From NCBI GenBank assembly GCA_019420465.1, contig JAHZHB010000041.1:1-15509 (forward strand): DNA of 15,509 nt, read 5' to 3'. This DNA is from Lachnospiraceae bacterium (GTDB taxonomy: Bacteria; Bacillota; Clostridia; Lachnospirales; Lachnospiraceae). The notes beneath the pieces are model-generated. The model made no database searches. It had not been told where the DNA came from and worked only from the letters and a program-made list of their open reading frames with translations. Position numbers and translations under genes: made by a program. Each line of letters starts with the position of its first letter. The stretch's first letter is position 1. Shown here piece by piece: positions 8,195-14,146 of the stretch.

Positions 8195-8218
8195 GAAATA
8201 CAGGCAGACGGTCTGCAG

Positions 8219-8932
8219 TTATATGCGAACGCCACAATACTCCCACGTCAACGTATCCAGCACCAGAAACTCCTGTGTCCCGATCGGTCTGCCATCCCGA
8301 TACGTGGAAAATACATCCGTACTGATCAGATTTCCCTCTTTAGTAATCCTGTCCACAGGCGTATGTCCAACGACCTGCAGCAGTTTTCTTGGTTTATACA
8401 GCTTCAGCTTTGTATGCTGTGGTCTTAACCAGATCGGGGATGCATCATTCCACATCTCCTGCACACCCAGTGTGTTGATTTTTTCCACAACAGCGTCCAC
8501 ATCATCACGCTTAGTGTTGGGGACATACTCTTCCACAAACGCCCGCAGTACACCGCCATGGGAAAACAGCACATTGTCAATTTTCTGTACATACCGGATG
8601 GGATTTGCATCCCCCACCGTCTCCCGAAGATCCAGCAATTTTCTCTGCACCGTATAGGAGGCCATGCTGCTGTAACCACTCTCCAGGCAATGCCAGAAAT
8701 AACTCAGATCATGGTTACCGTAGCACCACAATGTCTCAGGAAACGCCTTTGCAAAGTGAATCGCTTCATCATAGGTTTCCTCATACAGCGCCACATCATA
8801 TTCTTTTCCCCAATCGTCAGGAATATCCATCAGACACACTGCCCGTTGCGCAACATTCTGCCGCATAAGAGCTGCTGCCTGTCGAAACATCTGCGGTTTC
8901 AGATGGACGTCCGGAATCACTAATACTTTCAT
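8219..8932 (-). CDS. Calcineurin/PPP-like metallophosphoesterase, 237 aa
   Basis: All five metal-site motifs of the calcineurin-like fold appear in order: DVH at 8-10, DIPDDWG with Asp36, GNHD at 72-75, SHGG with His125 and VGHTPV with His190. The GNHD/HGG/GHT series is closest to the PPP Ser/Thr phosphatase and ApaH-type branch. In motif 2 the usual Gly-Asp is Met-Asp. Expected activity is dimetal-dependent phosphomonoester or phosphodiester hydrolysis in the cytoplasm; the substrate cannot be read. Its ATG overlaps the stop of the C39-like gene (ATGA), so it is the last cistron of the HD-DUF3006-C39' operon. Because a Ser/Thr kinase is nearby, a protein-phosphatase role is possible but unproven. 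Confidence 0.85.
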   Translation of the reverse strand: MKVLVIPDVHLKPQMFRQAAALMRQNVAQRAVCLMDIPDDWGKEYDVALYEETYDEAIHFAKAFPETLWCYGNHDLSYFWHCLESGYSSMASYTVQRKLLDLRETVGDANPIRYVQKIDNVLFSHGGVLRAFVEEYVPNTKRDDVDAVVEKINTLGVQEMWNDASPIWLRPQHTKLKLYKPRKLLQVVGHTPVDRITKEGNLISTDVFSTYRDGRPIGTQEFLVLDTLTWEYCGVRI

Positions 8933-9297
8933 ACTGTCTCCTTTGGCCGGATCAGGATATATCCTCCTGTGTTTCTTCTTCTGCTGAAATAAAGATGTAT
9001 ATCCTGCACATTTTTCTGCGGAAACATATAGGTCATAAGCTCCGACAATTCTGCCCGTTTCAACCTCTGCTGTTCTCCGGCCCAGGCTCTGGTGGCGGAA
9101 TCAGTGAACACAGCCTGTCCCTCTTCGTCAATGCCAAGCAGAATCATCGTGTGATACGATCCTGCATACTTTTTATCAAAAAAGCTGCAGATCCACCTGC
9201 CCTTTCTCCGTATCCGGCTGGTCTCTATAATGACCGGCTGACCTTTATATAAATGTTCCCGGATCTGCTCTATTGCGGCCTCACTCCACAATCTCAT
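8929..9297 (-). CDS. Truncated C39-like protein lacking the catalytic cysteine half, 122 aa
   Basis: From about residue 5 it aligns without gaps to the C-terminal ~110 residues of the full-length C39-like peptidase at 12503-13270 (shared YAGSYHTMILLGID, FTDSATRAWAG and SRRRNTGGYIL), at roughly 80% DNA identity by eye. It keeps the catalytic His and Asp but has no counterpart to residues 1-145, including Cys67, so it should not be a peptidase. The ATG lies inside the end of DUF3006 (17-bp overlap) with only a weak ribosome site, and the stop overlaps the phosphoesterase start. The open frame and tight coupling suggest it is still translated, perhaps as a binding partner or decoy; a decaying duplicate is equally possible. 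Confidence 0.65.
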   Translation of the reverse strand: MRLWSEAAIEQIREHLYKGQPVIIETSRIRRKGRWICSFFDKKYAGSYHTMILLGIDEEGQAVFTDSATRAWAGEQQRLKRAELSELMTYMFPQKNVQDIHLYFSRRRNTGGYILIRPKETV

Positions 9298-9469
9298 ACT
9301 GCAACATTTCCCATTTTAGCTTTGTGCCCTCATTGATATCAAAGGGCAGCAATGCCCGGGCTACCACACGGGTATTTCCGGATTCTCCGTCGATTCTGCG
9401 CAGATTCGCATAATCACCATCGATACTTTCTACTACAAAATACATTGTTTCCACTTTGTTCTTCTCCAT
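9281..9469 (-). CDS. DUF3006 family small protein, 62 aa
   Basis: FVVESIDGDYANLRR..ARALLPFDINEGTKL matches the layout of DUF3006, a small beta-rich domain that usually starts with a short strand, then an E/D-G-D-Y-A motif, and ends with a Pro-x-x-x-x-E-G-D/T segment. Function of the family is not known. The start at 9469 is two bases from the stop of the HD gene and lacks a clear ribosome site, implying translational coupling; an ATG eight codons in (9445), preceded by GTGGA, is an alternative start. It is the second cistron of a four-gene operon. In other Firmicutes DUF3006 often sits by a metallo-beta-lactamase-fold gene, which is absent here. Confidence 0.7.
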   Translation of the reverse strand: MEKNKVETMYFVVESIDGDYANLRRIDGESGNTRVVARALLPFDINEGTKLKWEMLQYEIVE

Positions 9470-9470
9470 T

Positions 9471-10010
9471 TCATTTTCTACTATACAAAGTAAATATCCG
9501 TAAAAACTCCTCTTCTACCTCACGAAAAGGCTGTACCATGTAATCCAGTTCCATATGTAGCTTCGGCATCTCCTCATCTGTCATTTCACCAAGGAGTTCT
9601 TTCAGATCGTACAAGAGCATTGTATGGTCAATCTCCTTTACTAAATCCAGTTCTTCTTTCGTCAGATCCGAGCCGAGATATTTTTCAAATATCATACGGA
9701 GCAACCGATCTTCCTGCATCTCATACTCTGGAAGTTTCTTTTTAAACGGCGTCGGCACATCTGACATATAGCATTCACTCGCATCGTGTAAAAGACAGGC
9801 AAGTACCACACGTGCCGTTGCTCCCCTCGCCATTGCCTCCTTTGCACAACAGATACAATGCTGCCCCACGGACCAGAACGTTTTCACATGACCATTTCCA
9901 CGGCAGAGCAGAGAAAGCGCATGCGCAATGTCTTCGATTCGGATCAGAACAGGATCAGGATCTGTTGGCTTGATATGATACCCGGTATAGGTGGTGATAT
10001 ATTCGCTCAT
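9471..10010 (-). CDS. YfbR-like HD-domain phosphohydrolase, 179 aa
   Basis: HD-superfamily metal ligands appear in order: His51 (SVGQHC), His75-Asp76 (CLLHDASE) and Asp128 (VKEID). The RIEDIAHALSLLCRGNGH opening and the SDVPTPFKKKL segment after the HD pair are typical of the YfbR/5'-deoxynucleotidase-like group often found in phages and bacterial accessory regions. Expected reaction is metal-dependent hydrolysis of (deoxy)nucleoside monophosphates, so a nucleotide-pool or depletion role is possible. The ATG has AAAGGA six bases upstream. It heads the operon with DUF3006, truncated C39 and phosphoesterase; no clear promoter is seen between it and the terminator at 10047-10088. Confidence 0.85.
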   Translation of the reverse strand: MSEYITTYTGYHIKPTDPDPVLIRIEDIAHALSLLCRGNGHVKTFWSVGQHCICCAKEAMARGATARVVLACLLHDASECYMSDVPTPFKKKLPEYEMQEDRLLRMIFEKYLGSDLTKEELDLVKEIDHTMLLYDLKELLGEMTDEEMPKLHMELDYMVQPFREVEEEFLRIFTLYSRK

Positions 10011-10046
10011 AGTCGTCCTTTCTTGATTTTACTCTATGTACCTTAT

Positions 10047-10088
10047 AAAAGGCATCTCCTGATATTCTTCTCCAGAAATGCCTTTTTT
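10047..10088 (-). terminator. Terminator of the nitroreductase gene
   Basis: Stem AAAAGGCAT/ATGCCTTTT extended by four further pairs including two wobble pairs, with T-rich sequence after both arms, so it could work in both directions. It lies about 70 bp past the nitroreductase stop. A second perfect 9-bp hairpin, ATAACTGAT/ATCAGTTAT (10113-10142, 12-nt loop), sits between it and the stop and may protect the mRNA end or aid termination. Confidence 0.6.
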
Positions 10089-10156
10089 CCTGATATCTGT
10101 CTTTTTCTAAACATAACTGATCTTTGTTGCATCATCAGTTATCTTTCCTGTGCATT

Positions 10157-10681
10157 CTATTTCACGTAATACACATAATTTTCTTTTCTCGGTGCTGCTT
10201 CCTTGGCCGGTGCTGCAGCATAACCAATCGCACAGTGGCCAATACCTTCATACTCGCCCTCAATGCCCAGATCTGCCAGAATTTTCTTTCCGAAATCGGA
10301 TGCAAATTCTTCCTTCGCTCTGTGGATCCAGATGCTGCCGAGGCCGAGACTCTCTGCGGCATTCATGAGGTTGCCCATTACAAGGGAACCATCATATACA
10401 TGTGTCGGAACATTTTTGTCAGCGAGAACGATCAGAATGACCGGTGCGCCATAAAACGGATCGATCGCTGCGCCCATAATCTTTGCATTTTTTTCTGAGA
10501 TTTTATCACGCAATCCCTTGTTTGTTACTGCAAGGATAATCGGGCTCTGCTTTCCCATGCCACTGGCTGCATATGTTCCGGCTTTTACGATTGCCTGAAT
10601 ATCAGCTTCAGATACGGCTTTTTCAGGATCGAAATTTCTGCAGCTTCTTCTGGTTTCCATTACTTTTAAGGTCTCGTTCAT
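10157..10681 (-). CDS. Nitroreductase-family FMN oxidoreductase, 174 aa
   Basis: The RRSCRNF motif (residues 11-17) binds FMN phosphate. GTYAASGMGKQSP, the AAESLGLGSIWIH segment and GHCAIGYAA...PRKENYVYY at the C terminus are all classic nitroreductase-fold features. Such enzymes reduce nitroaromatics, quinones or flavins with NAD(P)H and act as cytoplasmic dimers. The start at 10681 is set by AAGGAGG six bases upstream; the frame continues to 10774, but that part overlaps the promoter. It appears monocistronic, with its own promoter and terminator. Physiological substrate unknown. Confidence 0.92.
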   Translation of the reverse strand: MNETLKVMETRRSCRNFDPEKAVSEADIQAIVKAGTYAASGMGKQSPIILAVTNKGLRDKISEKNAKIMGAAIDPFYGAPVILIVLADKNVPTHVYDGSLVMGNLMNAAESLGLGSIWIHRAKEEFASDFGKKILADLGIEGEYEGIGHCAIGYAAAPAKEAAPRKENYVYYVK

Positions 10682-10738
10682 TTTGTTCCTCCTTTTCAAC
10701 CAAGTCTCACAGTTTGTTCTGGGTACTGTATTTTCTTT

Positions 10739-10767
10739 ATGATACTCGTTTTTGATTTCTTCTACAA
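10739..10767 (-). promoter_or_regulatory. Promoter of the nitroreductase gene
   Basis: -35 TTGTAG (10767-10762), 17-bp spacer, -10 TATCAT (10744-10739), leaving a leader of about 50 nt before the AAGGAGG site. It lies inside the upstream open extension of the nitroreductase frame, which supports the shorter start at 10681. Confidence 0.5.
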
Positions 10768-10793
10768 TAACCAAAATTCCTTCTATTCTAGCT

Positions 10794-10901
10794 TTATTTC
10801 ACCTCAACCAGCTCGATCTCAAAGTTCAGCTCTTTGATAAACTTTTCAGTCAGTGTAGCTTTCGCACTGTACTGCCTGTATTCCCCCGGGATTTCTCCCC
10901 A
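10794..10901 (-). pseudogene. Unidentified 35-codon C-terminal gene remnant
   Basis: Directly after the aldo/keto reductase TGA (10902-10904), the same frame stays open for 35 codons to a TAA. The product looks like real protein (GEYRQYSAKATL; ending FEIELVEVK) and not random translation, but it has no start codon or ribosome site. It is probably the tail of a deleted gene; stop-codon readthrough of the reductase is less likely. The parent family is not recognised. Confidence 0.35.
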
Positions 10902-12047
10902 TCAGCATCCAAACAGCTCTGCCGTTTTTTTCATCCGTTCTGCGATCGGCACACCAAACGGACAGCGTGCTTCACAGGCCTGACAGCCAACGCATTCTGC
11001 TGCTTTATGCTCTAACAGTTCGTAATGCGATTTTATCGTCGCCGGTACCTCCGGCTGCATCGTGGCCAGATCATAGAATTTGTTGATCATGGCTATATCC
11101 AGATTTTTGACACATGGCTTGCAGTGGCCGCAATATGTACACTGTCCTCTGTAAGAATGAAACGGTGCATTTGCAAGTACAGAAGCGTAATCCTTCTCTT
11201 CTTCTGTAGATGTTTCATAAGCTACTGCGGCATCGACCTGCTCTTTTGTGTCATAGCCACACATAATGGAACAGACTGCCGGTCGGGTCAGCGCATAGTG
11301 AATACACTGCACCGGTGTCAGACTCACACCGAATGGAGAGCGCTTCGCATCAAACAGGCGGCCACCGGCAAATCCCTTCATCACTGTGATACCTACATCG
11401 TTTTCCTCACAGATCTTGTACAGCTTTGCGCGGTCTTTATCGATACCTTTCAGCTGTTCATCGAATTTCTCGGCAAACATCGTGTCAATATCTTCGCTGG
11501 CCGGAAGCATGTCAAATGCCGGATTGATACTGAACAGGATCATTTCCACATAACCGGACTGCGCTGCCTTTGCTGCGAGTTTCGGGTTATGGGTACTCAG
11601 ACCGATATGACGGATCACACCATTTTTCTTCAGCTCCATCACGTAGTCAAGATAATCCGAATGCTGGATCATCTCCCACTCTTCCAGCGAATCCACATAA
11701 TGGATCATCCCCAGGTCGATATAATCTGTCTGCAGTCTGCGCAAAAGATCCTCAAATGCAGGTTTCACATACGTCATTTCCCGTGTGCGGTAATACTGTC
11801 CGTCCTTCCAGGTTGAACCGATATGGCCCTGCACAAACCACTGGTCACGGTTCGCCTTTATACCCTCGCCGATAATGTCTCTGGATTTCGGATCGGCCAT
11901 CCAGCAGTCGATAATATTGATCCCCTGTGATGCTGCGTAATGGATCAGCTCAATGCCATCCGCCTCCGGATGCCGTTCCAGCCATTCCCCGCCGAAACCG
12001 ATCTCGCTTACCTGCAGCTCTGTTTTTCCCAGTCTTCTTGTTTTCAT
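10902..12047 (-). CDS. Aldo/keto reductase with C-terminal 2[4Fe-4S] ferredoxin domain, 381 aa
   Basis: The N-terminal ~290 residues form the AKR TIM barrel (KTRRLGKTELQVSEIGFGG; DYIDLGMIHYVDS; GVIRHIGLSTHN; GYDTKEQVDAA). The C terminus carries two cysteine clusters: C303-x2-C306-x2-C309-x2-C312 and C352-x2-C355-x2-C358-x3-C362-P, the latter a classic ferredoxin motif. Asp47 is in place, but the usual tetrad Tyr is replaced (NIIDCWMADPKS), and HYVD supplies the His. Members of this anaerobe-typical group are presumed NAD(P)H- or Fe-S-linked oxidoreductases with unknown substrates. The ATG at 12047 has GGGAGG about ten bases upstream; a TTG 18 bp earlier overlaps that ribosome site and is rejected. 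A TATAAA at 12075-12070 may be part of its promoter. Confidence 0.92.
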   Translation of the reverse strand: MKTRRLGKTELQVSEIGFGGEWLERHPEADGIELIHYAASQGINIIDCWMADPKSRDIIGEGIKANRDQWFVQGHIGSTWKDGQYYRTREMTYVKPAFEDLLRRLQTDYIDLGMIHYVDSLEEWEMIQHSDYLDYVMELKKNGVIRHIGLSTHNPKLAAKAAQSGYVEMILFSINPAFDMLPASEDIDTMFAEKFDEQLKGIDKDRAKLYKICEENDVGITVMKGFAGGRLFDAKRSPFGVSLTPVQCIHYALTRPAVCSIMCGYDTKEQVDAAVAYETSTEEEKDYASVLANAPFHSYRGQCTYCGHCKPCVKNLDIAMINKFYDLATMQPEVPATIKSHYELLEHKAAECVGCQACEARCPFGVPIAERMKKTAELFGC

Positions 12048-12111
12048 ATTGTGTATTCCTCCCAATATTTTTATACCTTTTCGTTGATTTACCTAATGTT
12101 TTTGAATATGT

Positions 12112-12447
12112 AAGATTCTCAGAACCGTACTGCAGACGATGTAAAAGTGCTCTTTCATGCAGTTTGATGGTTTCCCTTCCCTTCAGATACAGGGTACGGC
12201 GGTCTGTCTCATCTTTCAGGAAATATTTTCCCAGTGTGACCACGTAATCGAAAATAGCGGAAAGACAGGCATACATACCCGGTGCACCTCCACCCAGCTC
12301 CCAGTTGCTCTGCGGATCTTTCAGTACTTTTCTGTGCGGAAGGTTCATAACTCTCTCACTGATCCATCCGGCACCGAGGCCTCTGACACCACCAAATTTA
12401 TACGGTGCAAAGTTTACGGCATCGACCGGAGATGATCTGGTAGACAT
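12112..12447 (-). pseudogene. Fragment of a class V (PLP-dependent) aminotransferase / cysteine desulfurase-like gene
   Basis: About 110 codons read as an internal piece of a class V aminotransferase: VDAVNFAPYKFGGVRGLG holds the likely PLP-binding Lys, followed by WELGGGAPGMYACLSAIFDYV and ALLHRLQYGSEN. Similarity stops near 12112, where the frame runs into low-complexity Lys/Arg-rich sequence overlapping the aldo/keto reductase start. The N-terminal half and the C-terminal domain are missing. Upstream, between 12425 and the C39 stop at 12503, a different frame looks coding (HPEIHLSLTIKDSRDVYQII), so a frameshift or fusion junction lies near 12430. Non-functional. Confidence 0.7.
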
Positions 12448-12502
12448 CCCTGGAATCCTTGATCGTCAGTGACAGATGAATCTCGGGATGTTCTGCCTTT
12501 TT

Positions 12503-13270
12503 TCAATCCAACAGGATATAGCCGCCTGTATTTCTCCGACGGCTGAAATATACATGCGTATCCCGTACATTTTTCTGTGGAAACATATACGTCATAAGTT
12601 CCGACAGCTTTGCTTTTTTGAGTCTCTGCTGCTGCCCGGCCCAGGCTCTTGTAGCGGAATCCGTAAAGACGGCCTGTCCGTCCTCATCTATGCCAAGCAG
12701 GATCATCGTATGATAGGAACCGGCATATTTCCGGTCAGAAAAGCTGGTGATCCATCTTCCCTTTCTCCGTATCCTGCTGGTTTCTATTATGACAGGCTTT
12801 CCCTTATACAGATGTCCGCTAATCTGATGCATAGCCGTTTCATCCTCAAATTTTCCGATATAGCTGCAGGTAATCCCCTCATTTTTCAGAATAACAGAAA
12901 TACCATAAAGAGACACCGGCATCTGCCGGGCCATCACTTTCCCATAATTTTTCTGTACAACCTCTGCGGGAAAATGCTGTTTTTCCACTTCTGCAATCGT
13001 CCGCTCTGGACGCAGTTCAGCGTATTTATCCAGAAAAGCGGCCAGCACCGTCGTCAGAGAACAGCAGGCACAGCCGTGCCTGGTCATGTACTCGCTATAC
13101 ATTCCATATGTACCTGCTTTCTGCTGAAATACCGGATACACACGTCTGGTATCACCATCGATGATCTCCACATGCAGCAGCTTTTCGTCCAGACCATCAC
13201 AGGGAATCCTGGGGGAGAGATATCTCCTTTTGTTTTCATCCGTCAAAAACTTCAGCTGTATATCTTTCAT
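12503..13270 (-). CDS. C39-like (papain-fold) cysteine peptidase family protein, 255 aa
   Basis: The catalytic triad of Peptidase_C39_2-type proteins is visible: Cys67 in TRHGCACCSLTTVLAAF, His187 in YHTMILLGID and Asp204 in FTDSA, with GKPVIIET before the His as in the family. The normal GCGPTS-like box is GCACCS, so the family call is good but the first motif is atypical. There is no signal peptide, ABC-transporter domain or membrane helix, so it is probably cytoplasmic, unlike most C39 bacteriocin processors. The ATG at 13270 is preceded by AAAGGA six bases upstream. It is the last intact cistron after the 88-aa gene and the small acidic gene, and its C-terminal half is duplicated at 8929-9297. 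Substrate unknown. Confidence 0.75.
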   Translation of the reverse strand: MKDIQLKFLTDENKRRYLSPRIPCDGLDEKLLHVEIIDGDTRRVYPVFQQKAGTYGMYSEYMTRHGCACCSLTTVLAAFLDKYAELRPERTIAEVEKQHFPAEVVQKNYGKVMARQMPVSLYGISVILKNEGITCSYIGKFEDETAMHQISGHLYKGKPVIIETSRIRRKGRWITSFSDRKYAGSYHTMILLGIDEDGQAVFTDSATRAWAGQQQRLKKAKLSELMTYMFPQKNVRDTHVYFSRRRNTGGYILLD

Positions 13271-13291
13271 AGGTATCCTTTCCGCCTGTTT

Positions 13292-13478
13292 TTACCAGTC
13301 CTCACCATACTCATCTTCCCAGTCGTCCATGGCATCGTCCACACCATTCGCGTAATCTCTGTCCGTCTGGTATCTGTTCCAGTCATAATCGTCATCATCA
13401 TAGATGGCATCGTAGCCTTCATCGTATGATTTATAGGAATGATTTGCATTGCCGGTGGATGATTTGTCAGTAACTCAT
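13292..13478 (-). pseudogene. Small acidic protein gene, apparently frameshifted at codon 3
   Basis: The frame ending in TAA at 13294-13292 encodes a ~60-residue acidic, Tyr/Asp-rich peptide (SYDEGYDAIYDDDDYDW; GVDDAMDDWEDEYGEDW) whose low-complexity pattern is clearly coding. That frame has no start codon. However, an ATG (13478-13476) overlaps the stop of the preceding gene as TAATG, the usual coupled arrangement, and reads Met-Ser-Tyr-stop. Removing one T from ATGAGTTACTGAC gives Met-Ser-Thr-Asp-Lys-Ser-Ser in frame with the whole acidic protein. So the gene is either broken by a one-base insertion, programmed to shift, or carries a sequencing error. It lies 21 bp before the C39-like peptidase start. 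The overlapping Met/Thr-rich frame at 13267-13503 is judged a shadow. Confidence 0.6.
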
Positions 13479-13744
13479 TACAGTCCGTTTCTGTACACAT
13501 CATTCATCACCGCCTGTGCATGTTCCAGCTCTTTCTTTTGGATGATTGCCTGCCTGTCGCTCAAAATTGCCAGCATCTCATCCACAACGTCCTCAACCCG
13601 CGGTTCACTCACCCGGTACAGATATCCCAGCATCCGCGTGGCTGTATAGTCTGTATTCATATGTTTGAAGGCAATCTCACGGCAAAAATCGTCCGGATAC
13701 CCCTTGTCCTGTAATGCACGGTAAAGCTCTTTTGTTTTATCCAC
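13478..13744 (-). CDS. Conserved-looking small protein of unknown function, 88 aa
   Basis: A GTG at 13744 preceded by AAAAGGAG six bases upstream gives an 88-residue helical protein (KTKELYRALQDKGYPDDFC; MNTDYTATRMLGYLYR; VVDEMLAILSDRQAIIQKKE). A 36-bp longer frame starts at an ATG at 13780, but that ATG is part of the -10 box of the promoter just upstream, so it cannot lie in the message from that promoter. I recall no named family; the pattern looks like uncharacterised Lachnospiraceae proteins. It is the first gene of the operon with the small acidic protein (TAATG overlap) and the C39-like peptidase, suggesting the three work together. Confidence 0.75.
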   Translation of the reverse strand: MDKTKELYRALQDKGYPDDFCREIAFKHMNTDYTATRMLGYLYRVSEPRVEDVVDEMLAILSDRQAIIQKKELEHAQAVMNDVYRNGL

Positions 13745-13775
13745 AGCGGTTCTCCTTTTATGTGCTCTTTTCCTC

Positions 13776-13804
13776 ATCATAACAGTTTATAGCGGTGGAT
13801 TCAA
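13776..13804 (-). promoter_or_regulatory. Promoter of the 88-aa / acidic protein / C39 operon
   Basis: -35 TTGAAT (13804-13799), 17-bp spacer, -10 TATGAT (13781-13776). Initiation near 13769 gives a leader of about 25 nt with AAAAGGAG before the GTG at 13744. The -10 contains the ATG that a longer gene model would use. Confidence 0.65.
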
Positions 13805-13808
13805 TGCA

Positions 13809-13852
13809 GCAATCCTTAAATTCATTTGCTTTTCCGTGAATTTAAGGATTGC
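13809..13852. repeat. Long perfect hairpin, 16-bp stem with 12-nt loop
   Basis: GCAATCCTTAAATTCA (13809-13824) pairs perfectly with TGAATTTAAGGATTGC (13837-13852), and one mismatch further out two more GC pairs form. On the plus strand a T-rich tail (CGCTTTATTTTCTTTG) follows, so it resembles a rightward terminator, yet no plus-strand gene lies upstream. It sits 4 bp upstream of the -35 of the C39 operon. It could be a relic terminator, a miniature inverted repeat or a regulatory structure. Confidence 0.6.
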
Positions 13853-14017
13853 CGCTTTATTTTCTTTGTATTATGCTTAGACACAGATGAGGTATATAGG
13901 GAATGACACCAGAATTTGCTTATCAGATTCTCGGGCTGCCTGCAACTATGGACAGACTTTTATTGTCAAAGGAAGCCCAAAACAGTTCCACGGATCAGCC
14001 GCGAAACAGCACGGCAC

Positions 14018-14047
14018 AAAAAAACGGTATCGTCTATACGATACCGT
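14018..14047 (-). terminator. Intrinsic terminator of the FMN reductase-PAS operon
   Basis: Textbook structure on the minus strand: perfect 10-bp stem ACGGTATCGT/ACGATACCGT with a 4-nt loop followed at once by a run of seven T. It lies about 100 bp past the PAS gene stop (14147). Between 13853 and 14017 I see no other gene, only a doubtful short plus-strand frame at 13903. Confidence 0.9.
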
Positions 14048-14146
14048 CTATGCTGGAATCCTCTGGTTCCACTGTCGCTTTGCGTGCCGGAATGCTCCTG
14101 TATCCCTCTGGCATCAAAAAGCACCGGCTCTTTCCGCAAGCCATTT

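Noticed and set aside
8204..8216. GCAGACGGTCTGC symmetry between two convergent genes as a terminator
   Set aside because: The stem is only five pairs with no T tract on either side.
11025..11816. Plus-strand frame of 263 codons
   Set aside because: Antisense of the aldo/keto reductase, whose motifs are unmistakable on the minus strand.
12476..13429. Long plus-strand frame of 317 codons
   Set aside because: It is the antisense of the C39-like peptidase and acidic protein genes, with no ribosome site and Ile/Phe/His-rich shadow-like composition.
13267..13503. Minus-strand frame of 78 codons rich in Met and Thr
   Set aside because: It is the shifted frame of the Asp/Tyr-rich acidic protein; its composition is what shifted GAT/GAC codons produce.
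13809..13852. CRISPR or insertion-sequence end
   Set aside because: Only one inverted pair is present, with no repeat-spacer series, transposase gene or target-site duplication visible.
13960..13975. Minus-strand TTGACA as a promoter for the C39 operon
   Set aside because: No -10-like hexamer occurs 16-18 bp downstream; the TTGAAT/TATGAT pair nearer the gene fits better.
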